This document shows positions 26,554 through 36,133 of a DNA stretch of 64,000 nt, piece by piece; positions within the stretch are counted from its first letter, which is position 1; the number at the start of each line of letters is the position of its first letter. The position numbers were made by a program, and so were the translations under genes. Under the pieces are notes generated by a model that was not told where the DNA came from, did no database searches, and saw nothing but the letters and a program-made list of their open reading frames with translations. Origin of the DNA: Bacillota bacterium (lineage in GTDB: Bacteria > Bacillota > SHA-98 > Ch115 > JABLXJ01); the NCBI GenBank assembly GCA_013178125.1, contig JABLXJ010000016.1:1-64000 (forward strand), in the 5' to 3' direction.

Positions 26554-26595
26554 AGGCCTACCGCACCGGGAATAAATAATACGGGCGGTAGGCCT
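26554..26595 (+). terminator. Stem-loop between SBP2 and its permease (attenuator)
   Basis: AGGCCTACCGC (26554-26564) and GCGGTAGGCCT (26585-26595) form a perfect 11-bp stem that can extend inward through CCG/CGG. It lies 10 bp after the SBP2 stop and before the permease start. Such structures typically reduce read-through or protect the upstream mRNA so that the binding protein is made in excess. Confidence 0.7.
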
Positions 26596-26625
26596 TCTAT
26601 GAATTAGGTAAGGGAGAGGGAGCGG

Positions 26626-27468
26626 ATGGCACCTACGTTTACGGAAAAGCAGTTGAAATACATTATGCTAATTCCACTAACTTTGCTCTTGATCAGCATG
26701 ATTTTATACCCCCTTATCCAACTCGTGCTCGTCAGCATCGATTCCGGAAACATCGTCAAGCATCTGGGTCGCCTCGCTAAAGATGCAGAGTTTTGGGGTT
26801 CCGTAAAAACCACTCTGATTTTTGTAGTGTTCAGTGTCGCGCTCGAGTTTTTACTAGGCTTTGTAATGGCACTTCTAGTGTCCGATTTAGAGAGCACCTC
26901 GATTAGGGCGATCCTCCTCTTGCCGATGCTGGTCGCACCGGCCGCAGCAGGGTTGATCTGGCGCATTATGTTCCAGCCAATGTTTGGGATCATTAATCTC
27001 ATACTGCAAGCGCTACACCTACCGCCCCAAGGCTGGCTCGCCGATCCCAAGCTGGCTCTGCCTTCGGTCATCCTCGTAGACGTATGGCAATGGACTGCTT
27101 TTGTCTATCTAATTTTGCTCGCCGGCCTGAAATCTATCCCCAAAGATCCCTACGAGGCAGCCCGCATTGACGGAGCCAGCAGTTGGCAGATGTTGCGGCA
27201 TGTCACTTTGCCTCTCCTAAAACCAACTATCTACGTTGCGCTATTGTTCCGATCAATGGATGCATTTAAAGCGCTAGACAAATTCATCACTTTGACAGAT
27301 GGAGGACCAGGTCAGGCAACCGAAGTTTTGGCGCTTCATATTTACAAGGTCTCATTTCGATTCTTGGAAATGGGCTACGGAGCCCTACTGGCCATTGTCG
27401 CGGTTATCTTTGTAATTATCTTCAACGAATCGTTTACCAGAGCGTTTAACCTGAGAGCAACCAGGTGA
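26626..27468 (+). CDS. Sugar ABC transporter permease (MalF/UgpA type)
   Basis: 280 residues, six membrane helices. The EAA loop is PYEAARIDGASSWQMLRHVT, then TDGGPGQATEVLALHIYK. GGGAGAGGGAG precedes the ATG. It belongs with SBP2 and the next permease, and is paralogous to the permease at 43971-44876 (same FRSMDAFK/FRTLYAFK and MGYGALLAI/MGYGAFLSI segments). Confidence 0.93.
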   Translation: MAPTFTEKQLKYIMLIPLTLLLISMILYPLIQLVLVSIDSGNIVKHLGRLAKDAEFWGSVKTTLIFVVFSVALEFLLGFVMALLVSDLESTSIRAILLLPMLVAPAAAGLIWRIMFQPMFGIINLILQALHLPPQGWLADPKLALPSVILVDVWQWTAFVYLILLAGLKSIPKDPYEAARIDGASSWQMLRHVTLPLLKPTIYVALLFRSMDAFKALDKFITLTDGGPGQATEVLALHIYKVSFRFLEMGYGALLAIVAVIFVIIFNESFTRAFNLRATR

Positions 27469-27493
27469 ACATGCAAGGGGAGTGGAGTAATCC

Positions 27494-28306
27494 ATGAAGA
27501 CTCGTATGAGACTTATCTTGATAATCGTTATTTTGTTTACGATCTTCCCGTTTTTTTGGATCGTCATTACTTCTTTCAAACTGACGAAGGATATCATGAC
27601 GAATGAGATTTTCTCTAAACCAACGCTGAAGAACTATTTAGTCATTTTCGCACCCAGATCTCCGTTTCCCCGGTATCTGTTAAATAGTTTCGTGACCGCA
27701 GTGGTTTCCACGCTATTAAGCATCTTTACCGGTGTGCTTGCCTCCTATAGCCTTTCTCGGTTCAGGTACGCAATTCGGGTTGATACATATATTCTAGCAT
27801 TTCTGTTATTCACTCGTATGATCTTTCCCGTTGCTCTCGCCATCCCATTTTATGCTCTGATGCAGATGCTGGGCCTTTATGACACCGTCTTGGCTTTGAT
27901 ATTAGTAAATACGGCCGTCAACGTTCCCTTCGCTATCTGGATGCTGAAAGCATTCTTCGATGAATTCCCCGAGAATATCGAGGACGCCGCCAAAGTGGAT
28001 GGCTGCTCGACGTTGGGAGTCCTCGTGAAAATTGCTCTTCCACTTATCAAGCCAGGAATCGCAGCCGCTGCTATCTTTGTTTTCATGCTTAGCTGGAACG
28101 ATTATCTTTTCGCAGCGACATTGACTACTTCGCCCCGAGCTATGACACTACCTATAGGCCTTGCCAATTTTATTCAGGAGAATATTGTCCAATGGGGCCC
28201 TATGAGTGCAGGTGCCGCTTTATTTACCGTACCTATATTTCTGTTTGCCTCCTTAGTACAGGAGCACTTGATCAAGGGATTCTCTCTGGGTTCTTTCAAA
28301 GGATAG
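27494..28306 (+). CDS. Sugar ABC transporter permease (MalG/UgpE type)
   Basis: 270 residues, six membrane helices. The EAA loop is NIEDAAKVDGCSTLGVLVKI and the C-terminus is QEHLIKGFSLGSFKG, both standard for MalG-like subunits. It follows its partner by 25 bp with AGGGGAGTGG as ribosome-binding site. Its paralogue is at 43133-43966. No ATPase gene follows; the next gene is a PHP-type hydrolase. Confidence 0.93.
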   Translation: MKTRMRLILIIVILFTIFPFFWIVITSFKLTKDIMTNEIFSKPTLKNYLVIFAPRSPFPRYLLNSFVTAVVSTLLSIFTGVLASYSLSRFRYAIRVDTYILAFLLFTRMIFPVALAIPFYALMQMLGLYDTVLALILVNTAVNVPFAIWMLKAFFDEFPENIEDAAKVDGCSTLGVLVKIALPLIKPGIAAAAIFVFMLSWNDYLFAATLTTSPRAMTLPIGLANFIQENIVQWGPMSAGAALFTVPIFLFASLVQEHLIKGFSLGSFKG

Positions 28307-28395
28307 AGATATTGCCTTCTACTAATCAAGACTGGGCATTGATAGGTTAATTAAAAATACTAAATAGCAGCTCTATTAAGGGGGAACTATTCGAA

Positions 28396-30333
28396 ATGTA
28401 CAACAAATATGGTAGAGCAGAATTTACGCCATCTAGTCTTGTAGTAGGTACCAAAGCAACTATATCATTAATTTATACGGTCGGTAAGTCAACCATCTGC
28501 CCAGGGGGAGGCATCAAGTGCGGATTTCTTCACAGAGAAAATTTTCCCCTATTACAAATCGATGACCCAACTGCGGGTAATTATATCTTCGCAATATGCT
28601 CCCGCCCGGAGACACAAGCTCTAGTCGTGAAAAATCGCCTTCGTAACGATTTTGAATACACCGAATTTACAGTGATTACATTTGGCGCTTCTTTATCTGA
28701 GGGAGACACTATCACCGTAATCTTTAAGGAATTCGATGTTCCCTTGATTACCCATAACAACAGGGTGCTGTTTTGGGTCGATGTAGACGGCTCCCGTAAT
28801 TACAATAAACTCGGCAACCCACCGATCCTTAAATGGGTGGCAGATAAACCCAATAATTTGGTTGCTTATCTACCATCTGAGGCTCTGGTCAATGATCGGT
28901 TTTACCTTCATGTCAAGGTTATGGATCAGTTTGGCAATCCCGCAACATCTTACCGAGGTACCATAAAGTTCTCTTGTGATCAATCGGGCCTTAATTTACC
29001 CGAACCATATACCTTTACCGCAGCCGATGGGGGAGTCCACCACTTTGCGTCGTCTTTATATGCACAACAACCTGGATGGTACCGCATAACTATAATTGAT
29101 GAAGAAAACAATCTACGGTGCCACAGTAACTTTATCCGTGTGGGAGCAAGCAATCCGGAATTCAACCGTTACTGGGGGGTTATCCACGGACAGACATTGA
29201 TGAGTGACGGACTTGCTACACCTGATTTGTACTATCATTGGGGACGCGATGTCGAAAAACTAGATGTTTGTTCAGCTACGGACCACGACACGCACGCAAC
29301 GCATCGAGAAATTGGGGGGGGCGGCGAGTATATTACTACGCCGTTCTGGCAAAAGCCGGACGATCCCTGGGCCATCCTACGCTACGAGGCAGATCGGTTT
29401 TACGAACCTGGGAAATTCGTAACCCTGCTCGGCTATGAGTGGACATCCGGGCACTGTTTCACCCCGGAAGGAATGGGTTTTGGGCATAAAAACATATACT
29501 ACCTTAACGACGATGGCCCAATGTACTCGCATATTGACCCTGAATCAAACACTCCTGCCAAACTCTATAACTTATTAAGATACAAGGACGCAATTGTCGT
29601 GCCACATCATACATCTCGTCCCGTGAATCCAGAAGGGACTGGTCACCCTAATCCGTTGCTCAACCGTCCAGTCTCTGGTAATGACTGGCGGTATCATGAT
29701 CCTGAAAAAGAAAGGCTCGTCGAAATTTATTCGCACTGGGGAAACAGTGAACTCCATGGTGGTCCGCGCCCGGTCATCGATTCCCAACCCGGAGGATATG
29801 TCCAAGAGGCCTTGGTTCGCGGCTATAAACTCGGTTTTATCGCCGGAAGCGACACTCATAAAAGTCGGCCGGGAGGCTATGTTGCATCAGATATGCGATA
29901 TCCCCAGGGGGGGTTAACCTGTTTTCTAGCCAGAAACCTGACCCGCGAGGGGATTTTCGATTCCATGTATGCGCGACGGTGCTACGCAACCACTATAGCA
30001 CGAATTTATCTCGATGTACGCGTGAACAATTTGCTGATGGGCGAGGAGACCAGAATACAAGAATCTGATTGCAAAGAGCGGTGCGTGCAGGTTACTGTCG
30101 CCGGCACAGACGACATTGACAAGATTGAAATCATCCGCAACAATCGCAATGTCTACATGTATCAGGGTGATGGCCCCCTGGCCGAGTTTACCTGGACTGA
30201 CACAGACGACCTCAAAGGGATACTGTTTCAGTCTCTAGTAGATGACACTCAGTTGGTATTCTACTATGTACGAGTCACTCAAAGAGACGGAGAGATGGCC
30301 TGGTCGTCGCCCGTGTGGTTCCAAATCAAGTAA
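28396..30333 (+). CDS. PHP/CehA-type (DUF3604-like) metallohydrolase with N-terminal beta domain
   Basis: 645 residues. The first 250 or so look like beta-rich sandwich domains (KVMDQFGNPATSYRGTIKF resembles Ig-like repeats). The catalytic part has VIHGQTLMSDG (about 260-270), ATDHDTH, the HHT of VVPHHTSRP and the SDTH of FIAGSDTHKSRPG, i.e. the metal-binding set of the PHP-like DUF3604/CehA family. The first motif has His-Gly-Gln instead of His-x-His. A C-terminal beta domain (residues about 550-645) ends WSSPVWFQIK, as in its relative at 31609-33135. No signal peptide, so probably cytoplasmic. It may cleave a phosphoester, carbamate or sugar derivative; the substrate is unknown. Confidence 0.75.
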   Translation: MYNKYGRAEFTPSSLVVGTKATISLIYTVGKSTICPGGGIKCGFLHRENFPLLQIDDPTAGNYIFAICSRPETQALVVKNRLRNDFEYTEFTVITFGASLSEGDTITVIFKEFDVPLITHNNRVLFWVDVDGSRNYNKLGNPPILKWVADKPNNLVAYLPSEALVNDRFYLHVKVMDQFGNPATSYRGTIKFSCDQSGLNLPEPYTFTAADGGVHHFASSLYAQQPGWYRITIIDEENNLRCHSNFIRVGASNPEFNRYWGVIHGQTLMSDGLATPDLYYHWGRDVEKLDVCSATDHDTHATHREIGGGGEYITTPFWQKPDDPWAILRYEADRFYEPGKFVTLLGYEWTSGHCFTPEGMGFGHKNIYYLNDDGPMYSHIDPESNTPAKLYNLLRYKDAIVVPHHTSRPVNPEGTGHPNPLLNRPVSGNDWRYHDPEKERLVEIYSHWGNSELHGGPRPVIDSQPGGYVQEALVRGYKLGFIAGSDTHKSRPGGYVASDMRYPQGGLTCFLARNLTREGIFDSMYARRCYATTIARIYLDVRVNNLLMGEETRIQESDCKERCVQVTVAGTDDIDKIEIIRNNRNVYMYQGDGPLAEFTWTDTDDLKGILFQSLVDDTQLVFYYVRVTQRDGEMAWSSPVWFQIK

Positions 30334-30430
30334 GCTTGCCTTGATGCCTTATCGGTTATATGTGTAATCCTACAGTGTAATCCTCTATCTTGAGCAGACC
30401 CCCTAAGCAGGAATTTCGGTGAAAAAGGGA

Positions 30431-30470
30431 AATATACATTAAGGGGTCTCTAAGGGGTCTCTTGTGCCAT
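30431..30470 (+). repeat. AAGGGGTCTC tandem repeat upstream of second regulator
   Basis: TTAAGGGGTCTC is followed at once by TAAGGGGTCTCTTG, a direct repeat with 11-bp period. It is about 40 bp before the start of the GntR/LacI gene and could be an operator or a slippage product. The region 30334-30497 otherwise holds nothing recognisable. Confidence 0.35.
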
Positions 30471-30497
30471 AGTTTCTGGAAGGTTGGGCGGTATTAG

Positions 30498-31580
30498 ATG
30501 GATATGTCTACAGAAAATTTCATCCCCAAGTATCAACGATTAAAAAACTATATCAAAGGTCTAATCTCCAATGGTGAGATTAAACCCGGGGAAAAGATCC
30601 CCTCGCAGCGGGAACTGGTCGAGATGTTCCAGATCGGTCGGCTCACAGTTAGACAGGCGATTAGAGACTTGATTTACGAAGGATACCTTTCCAGCGAGCA
30701 AGGAGCGGGTACATTTGTAACTACACGAAAACCCGCGCAGGGTGGGCGCGCCTCAAAGCGTGTGGCCCTGTTATTCCCGGAGGACTCAGGCCAGTATCCC
30801 AATCCTCACTTCACAACTATTATTTCCGGCGCAAGTGCGGTCGCCAAAAAAGAGGAACTGGCAACCTTCTTTTTAAGCTTAAAAGAAGGAGAAAGTCTCG
30901 AAGATTCGGGATTACTTCGAACCCTGGACTCCCAAAGAGTGAATGGGGTTATTACCATCGGAGTTATCGATACCGGGGTTACAGACATTCTGCTTGAGAA
31001 AAACATCCCTTTTGTTGCCACTCTTAACCGTCCACAGCGAAGAGGGGCTTACTACGTTGGTACGGATAATATATATGGCATTCATCTAGCCGTTTCACAC
31101 TTGTATAAGTTAGGGCATCGTCGGATTGGGATGATCGCGGCAGGCCGAGAGCCAAAATGGTCATATCTCGCTGAGCGTCTGGCCGGATATCGTAAGGTGA
31201 TGAGAGAGTTAAATCTTGAAATACCAGAGGAATACGTTATCGATACATGGGAAGAGAGAGAGCTACTTAAGTACTTCTCGTGCGCTGATCGCCCCACCGC
31301 AGTTGTTGGAGGTACTGACCTGGCTGCTCTGCAAGCGCTACGAGTGTTAAACCAACTAGGTATCATCAACGAAGTCGCTGTAATTGGATATGGAGGTATT
31401 GAGCTGGGGGCTTACGCTCACCCACCTCTCACGACAATAGAAGAGCAATTTCGGAAGGTCGGCTCAATTGCCATGCAACAACTTGTGGCCTTGATGAATG
31501 GACAAACTTTAGTGAAGTCGACTGTCCTGATCAAGCCAAAGCTTCTAATCCGAGAATCATGTGGGTCGCCATTAAAATAA
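30498..31580 (+). CDS. GntR/LacI chimeric transcriptional regulator (second)
   Basis: 360 residues. The GntR winged helix (about 8-76; YQRLKNYIKGLISNGEIKPG, GRLTVRQAIRDLIYEGYL, GAGTFV) is fused to a LacI-type effector domain (about 88-355; RVALLFPEDSG, GVITIGVID, VGTDNIYGIHLAVSHLYKLG, VAVIGYGGIELGAYAHPPLT). Same AraR-like design as the protein at 18822-19994 but only moderately similar to it. It lies between two PHP-type hydrolase genes and likely responds to the sugar they process. Confidence 0.9.
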   Translation: MDMSTENFIPKYQRLKNYIKGLISNGEIKPGEKIPSQRELVEMFQIGRLTVRQAIRDLIYEGYLSSEQGAGTFVTTRKPAQGGRASKRVALLFPEDSGQYPNPHFTTIISGASAVAKKEELATFFLSLKEGESLEDSGLLRTLDSQRVNGVITIGVIDTGVTDILLEKNIPFVATLNRPQRRGAYYVGTDNIYGIHLAVSHLYKLGHRRIGMIAAGREPKWSYLAERLAGYRKVMRELNLEIPEEYVIDTWEERELLKYFSCADRPTAVVGGTDLAALQALRVLNQLGIINEVAVIGYGGIELGAYAHPPLTTIEEQFRKVGSIAMQQLVALMNGQTLVKSTVLIKPKLLIRESCGSPLK

Positions 31581-31608
31581 GAGTTGGGGATTTAAGGGAG
31601 TGGTCCAG

Positions 31609-33135
31609 GTGGGCGAAAGGAATAGGTGGAGTGCCGCCCGCCCTTATTGGGGGGATCTTCACAGCCATTGTAATATAAGTTATGGACATGGAACTCTTCA
31701 ATATGCGTTAAGCATGGCCCGGGAACATTTAGACTTTTGCTCCGTTACTGGGCATGCGAGTTGGCCGGACATGCCGACGGACCGCAAAGAATATAGCCAG
31801 ATCATCGACTATCATAGCAAGGGGTTTGCTAAGCTGAGATCCGACTGGCCCCGAATTGTTGAGGAGGTAAATCGCCATAATCGTGATGGCGAGTTTATCA
31901 CCTTCTCAAGTTATGAGTGGCATTCTTTGGAATATGGTGACCACAACCTGTACTTTCCCGGAGAGGATGCCCCTCTTTTAGAAGCCTCTGATATAAACGG
32001 CTTGCATGCTATCTGCGAAGAATTTAACGCCTTTGTCATCCCGCATCATATTGGTTATCCCAAAGGCCTCAGGGGCGTGAATTGGGACGTCTTTTCTGAA
32101 ACCCACAGCCCATTTGTGGAAATCTTCTCCATGCACGGGTGTGCAGAAAGTGATAGCGGTCCCTACCCTTACCTGCACGACATGGGGCCGAGGACAACGC
32201 AAAGCACGGCGGTTGGTGGTCTAAATGCTGGCCACAAATTCGGGTTCATCGGTTCAACCGATAACCATGCAGGGTACCCTGGTCATTACGGCGGAGGACG
32301 CGCGGCAGTCTATGCCGATGAGTTGACGAGGGAGAGTTTGTGGGAAGCTTTCCAAAAGCGCCGTGTATATGCCGTGACCGGCGATCGTATCCTTGTAAAA
32401 CTTTGGGTGAACGATGGATTTATGGGGGAAGTCTTCGCCGACTCCACGTCTCCCAGGGAAATCGAAGTGGACATTCTTGCAAGTGATCGGATCGACTATG
32501 TCGAAGTGGTCAAAAACGGAAAACGGTTACAGAGAGGAGCTGACGTAGAGGCGCGGCGCCTCAGTCCGGATGCGTCGGGAGTCGTGCGGGCAAAACTCCG
32601 CATCGAATGGGGCTGGGGGGATAAACACCGTCCCATTCAGTGGCGGGGCGATTTCCAATTGGCCGATGGGCGGATCATTGATGTGGAACCTTGTTTTCGA
32701 GGGGCTTCATCCTTGTCACCCGAGGAACTTGAGCGGTTGGGAGACGACCTGCCATGGAACCGGATCGCCTCCAGGGAGGAGCGGGGGGTGATATGGGAGT
32801 CTATCACCCTGGGCAACCCATCTCTTCTGGACCCGAGCACTAATGCTCTCGTCTTCGAAATAGAAGCGCCCTTGAATACCCCTGTAGAGCTTCGGATCAA
32901 TGGTAAAACACTTTCCACCTCTGTGCGGAAGCTGTTGGAGGGTTCTGTCGTTTCCCCGATGAGGGGCTGGCTTTCGGAATCGGTTTGCATTCATAGGGCT
33001 GTCTTACAAGAGGAGTACTGCTTTCATTGGGTTTTTCAAGATATTCCGGAGGCCGTAACGGATTACTACTACATCCGGGTTGCCCAAAAGAATGGCAACT
33101 GGGCTTGGAGTTCCCCGATTTGGGTTTCAAGATAG
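31609..33135 (+). CDS. PHP/CehA-type metallohydrolase
   Basis: About 508 residues. GTG 31609 is favoured, with AGGGAG 8 bases upstream; the frame opens at GTG 31600, which lies in that site. Motifs: WGDLHSHCNISYGHG near the N-terminus, CSVTGHASWPDMP, VIPHHIGYPKG, and FIGSTDNHAGYPG. These are the conserved metal-binding positions of the CehA/McbA/DUF3604-like branch of PHP hydrolases. The C-terminal beta region (about 270-508) ends WAWSSPIWVS, very like the protein at 28396-30333. Those two are divergent paralogues. Cytoplasmic; substrate unknown. It is the last gene of the plus-strand half and converges with the URO-D-like gene only 43 bp away. Confidence 0.8.
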   Translation: MGERNRWSAARPYWGDLHSHCNISYGHGTLQYALSMAREHLDFCSVTGHASWPDMPTDRKEYSQIIDYHSKGFAKLRSDWPRIVEEVNRHNRDGEFITFSSYEWHSLEYGDHNLYFPGEDAPLLEASDINGLHAICEEFNAFVIPHHIGYPKGLRGVNWDVFSETHSPFVEIFSMHGCAESDSGPYPYLHDMGPRTTQSTAVGGLNAGHKFGFIGSTDNHAGYPGHYGGGRAAVYADELTRESLWEAFQKRRVYAVTGDRILVKLWVNDGFMGEVFADSTSPREIEVDILASDRIDYVEVVKNGKRLQRGADVEARRLSPDASGVVRAKLRIEWGWGDKHRPIQWRGDFQLADGRIIDVEPCFRGASSLSPEELERLGDDLPWNRIASREERGVIWESITLGNPSLLDPSTNALVFEIEAPLNTPVELRINGKTLSTSVRKLLEGSVVSPMRGWLSESVCIHRAVLQEEYCFHWVFQDIPEAVTDYYYIRVAQKNGNWAWSSPIWVSR

Positions 33136-33178
33136 AGGGATAAATAGCATGGTACAGGCAGATTTGCCATTTTCTTGA

Positions 33179-34303
33179 TCAATAATAGATCCCATGCTCC
33201 TCCAAAAGAGACATGGCCAGCAAATAATTGTCGTAACTGACAGATGGGGGGACGGAGTTGTCTGAGTGATAGATATAACCCCCGCCTTCTTTCCCTGCGG
33301 TGATTTTTGATAACATCTCAGTTCTAACGTCTTCCTTGGTTCCGCCCAAGGCTCTGACGTCTATGTTACCAAACAGCACTAACCTACCGTTGTAAATCTT
33401 CTTAAGTTCGCGCAGATCCATTCCGGCCTTGGCTTCCAAAGGATGGAGGCCTCGAAAGCCGGCTTTAATGTAAAGTGGTATGAGAGAACGGCAGTCTCCA
33501 TCTGTATGCAAGATCACCGGAATGCCCAGATCGCGACATGCATTACAGATCATCCGATCAAAGGGTAAAAGCAATTCTTCATAAAACTGTGGCGAAAAGA
33601 GCGGCCCGTTGCGGTAGCACATATCGCCACCCAAGACCAAGGCATCCACTGGATAACCTGAGGAAAACAGATCCTGAACCATTGCAATGGTGAGATCGGC
33701 CGAGGTCTGAAACATATCTCGCACGAGGCCCGGATCATTTACCATATCCATCAGAGTATTCTCAACACCATGGAAATGCCACGTATGAACATAGGGTTCA
33801 TTGGTGCGGGCATAGATAAAGAGCCCATGTTTTCGCCAGCGATGATAAGTCTCGGGATCCACCTTGAGTCGATTGCGTGAATATGCAAGGCGAGATTTAT
33901 ATTCATTCCAGTCTTCCCTTGTTTTCACAAGCACGTCGATCATCTGCGGTGGGCCAGATGCCTCCTTGAAGTGCTTGACGGTCATTCCATCTGCATTTCT
34001 TTTTACAATATAGTTATCGGTTTCGTCGAGAAGCTCTTCGGGCAACTGTAAGGTATTATCTAATCCTATCTGGCGCATATCGTGACCAAAATAATCGGAC
34101 AACCACGAGTTTATCGGGGACTCCTCGTCGAAGTAAGCAGGCAGGTCGACCCCTAATGCCCCCAGATTTCGGGGTAGTCCTTCCTCAGTCCAGCGCTGAA
34201 TCGTTTCCGGCCAGTAAAGGTCCTGTTTTGGTATACGGTCAGGGATCTCGAAATTCAGCACGGCGGCGACGCGATCTTTTGAAGTCCAAGCCACACACAT
34301 CAC
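33179..34303 (-). CDS. Uroporphyrinogen decarboxylase (URO-D/MtaA) superfamily protein
   Basis: 374 residues with the URO-D TIM-barrel pattern: FEIPDRIPKQDLYWPETI, VDALVLGGDMCYRNGPLFSP, ILHTDGDCRSLIPLYIKAGF, LHPLEAKAGMDLRELKK, LFGNIDVRALGGTKEDV and GGYIYHSDNSVPPSVSY. This is not the haem enzyme but the broad group near MtaA/MtbA methyltransferases, common in carbohydrate clusters of Bacillota and with unproved function. It is last in the minus-strand operon, overlapping the permease gene by 4 bp. No corrinoid protein gene is in the window, so methyl transfer is a guess. Confidence 0.85.
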   Translation of the reverse strand: MMCVAWTSKDRVAAVLNFEIPDRIPKQDLYWPETIQRWTEEGLPRNLGALGVDLPAYFDEESPINSWLSDYFGHDMRQIGLDNTLQLPEELLDETDNYIVKRNADGMTVKHFKEASGPPQMIDVLVKTREDWNEYKSRLAYSRNRLKVDPETYHRWRKHGLFIYARTNEPYVHTWHFHGVENTLMDMVNDPGLVRDMFQTSADLTIAMVQDLFSSGYPVDALVLGGDMCYRNGPLFSPQFYEELLLPFDRMICNACRDLGIPVILHTDGDCRSLIPLYIKAGFRGLHPLEAKAGMDLRELKKIYNGRLVLFGNIDVRALGGTKEDVRTEMLSKITAGKEGGGYIYHSDNSVPPSVSYDNYLLAMSLLEEHGIYY

Positions 34304-35130
34304 CCTTTCAACCCGCTAAAGGTCAAACCCTTTATAAATTGCTTTTGCAGGAACAAAAACAACGTAACAATCGGGGCTGTGGAAACGACCATTCCTGCCA
34401 TCAATAAATTATACTGTGTCCCGTACATATCCTGGAACGCAGAGAGCCCCACTGGCAAGGTAAATAGCTCTTTCGAACTCGTGGAAATCATCGGCCACAA
34501 AAATGCGTTCCAGGTCCAAACGAAGATAAAGATGGCGAGAGCGGCCATGGGCGGTTTGATTATCGGTAGGATCATTTTCCAGTAGATGGTCCATTCACTC
34601 GCGCCGTCGATCCTGGCACTATCCATAAGGTCCTGGGGGACATCCATGATCATCTGACGCATCAGAAATACACCCATCGGATTTATAATATTTGGTAGGA
34701 TTAGGGCTCCGTAGGTATTCACTAACCCTAGGACTTTGACTACCAGAAAAAGCGGAAGAAAAATCATCTGTACGGGTATCATCATGGTGCCCAACACCAA
34801 GACAAAGATGATATCTTTGCCCGGATAATTGTATTTGGCCAAACTGAGCCCAGCTAGCGTGCAGAAGAACAGGTTACCGACCATGACTGTTGTCGAAACC
34901 AATATACTGTTGAAGAAGTACCGGGCTAAAGGGATAACAGTAAAGACATCTACGAAATTCATCCAGCGAATATTTTCAGGTATCCATCGGATCGGGTAAG
35001 TGAAGACCTCCTCCGGCGGCTTTAAGGATGTGGATACCATCCACACCAAGGGGAGTAGCATAATAAGCGCACCGGTCGTGATCACCAAATATAACAGGAA
35101 GCGTCTCATAAGTCTAGTAGTTAAAGCCAT
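34300..35130 (-). CDS. Sugar ABC transporter permease (MalG/UgpE type)
   Basis: 276 residues, six membrane helices. The EAA loop is LMDSARIDGASEWTIYWKMI, and the C-terminus is QKQFIKGLTFSGLKG. It is part of the importer with the permease at 35153-36091 and SBP3, and is translationally coupled to the URO-D-like gene. Confidence 0.93.
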   Translation of the reverse strand: MALTTRLMRRFLLYLVITTGALIMLLPLVWMVSTSLKPPEEVFTYPIRWIPENIRWMNFVDVFTVIPLARYFFNSILVSTTVMVGNLFFCTLAGLSLAKYNYPGKDIIFVLVLGTMMIPVQMIFLPLFLVVKVLGLVNTYGALILPNIINPMGVFLMRQMIMDVPQDLMDSARIDGASEWTIYWKMILPIIKPPMAALAIFIFVWTWNAFLWPMISTSSKELFTLPVGLSAFQDMYGTQYNLLMAGMVVSTAPIVTLFLFLQKQFIKGLTFSGLKG

Positions 35131-35152
35131 TTATGATGCCTCCAACTAATTC

Positions 35153-36091
35153 TCATCGCGAGTAGTAAGTTTCGGTTTTGAAGAATTTTAAATAAAGCAA
35201 ACTAAGGCACATGATAACGATGAGAAGAATAATCGCGAGAGCCGACGCATAGCCCATATCCTGTAAATAGAATGCCGTCCGATAAATGTAATAAACGGCC
35301 ACCAGTGTCGAGTTGGCTGGCCCTCCTCTAGTCATCACATAGACCTGGGCGAATACCTGTAATGTTTCGATAGTCGACATCACGATCGCAAACAGCAAAG
35401 TTGGTCGCAATAGCGGCAAAGTAATATTCCAGAAGGTTTTCACTGGAGACGCGCCATCGATAACGGCTGCTTCATAGAGATTGGGGTCGATAGCTTGTAG
35501 AGCCGCCAAAAATATCACCATATAAAACCCAATAGCTTGCCAGATACCTATTACCATAATGCCAGGCAGGGCTCGCTGGGTTGAGGTAAGTATAGGTATT
35601 GGGGTTATATGCAGTAAGTCGGCTATGTATGAGACCAAACCAAAAGAAGGGTTATACATCGTTTTCCAAATAATAGATATAACAACCCATGAGATCACTG
35701 TAGGCAGAAAGTAGGCGGCCCGGTACCAGTTTCTGAAGGATAGAGTCTGATCGAATAATACCGCTAAAACAATCGATATAGTGAGTGTACAAGTCACCAC
35801 CACTATTGAATATGTGAGACTACGCTGCAAAGAAGCCAGGAAAACCTTATCTGTCACAGCTCTAATGTAATTTGCTCCGCCAATGAATCTCATCTTCTCC
35901 ACCAGGTTCCAATCGGAGAAGCTTGCGATCAGGGAATAGATGATGGGGCCAATCCGGAAGACGAGAAAGTAGATGATGGTCGGCAGAATGATTAGCATAC
36001 CGAATTTAGAATATCGGTTGGGTAATTCCCAAAAGAGTAGACGAGGTTTTCTGGTTTGATCTGTACCAAGAAATGTATCTCTGGCTGCCAT
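35153..36091 (-). CDS. Sugar ABC transporter permease (MalF/UgpA type)
   Basis: About 312 residues. The frame opens at 36199, but the ATG at 36089-36091 (MAARDTFLGTDQ) is preferred: a 10-bp stem-loop (36134-36176) would otherwise lie inside the coding region, and GGGATGTGG precedes this ATG. Six membrane helices; the EAA loop is LYEAAVIDGASPVKTFWNIT, followed by TRGGPANSTLVAVYYIYR. Partner of SBP3 and the next permease. Confidence 0.9.
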   Translation of the reverse strand: MAARDTFLGTDQTRKPRLLFWELPNRYSKFGMLIILPTIIYFLVFRIGPIIYSLIASFSDWNLVEKMRFIGGANYIRAVTDKVFLASLQRSLTYSIVVVTCTLTISIVLAVLFDQTLSFRNWYRAAYFLPTVISWVVISIIWKTMYNPSFGLVSYIADLLHITPIPILTSTQRALPGIMVIGIWQAIGFYMVIFLAALQAIDPNLYEAAVIDGASPVKTFWNITLPLLRPTLLFAIVMSTIETLQVFAQVYVMTRGGPANSTLVAVYYIYRTAFYLQDMGYASALAIILLIVIMCLSLLYLKFFKTETYYSR

Positions 36092-36133
36092 TTTGCACCA
36101 CATCCCTGGAATTTGTGTTGACATTCCGAACGC

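Noticed and set aside
30431-30470. CRISPR-like repeat
   Set aside because: Only two adjacent short copies with no spacers; simple tandem duplication. No CRISPR array is visible anywhere in the window.
33135-33180. Bidirectional terminator between the convergent halves of the island
   Set aside because: Only a 4-bp stem (GGCA-GATT-TGCC) followed by ATTTTCTT is visible, too weak to call.
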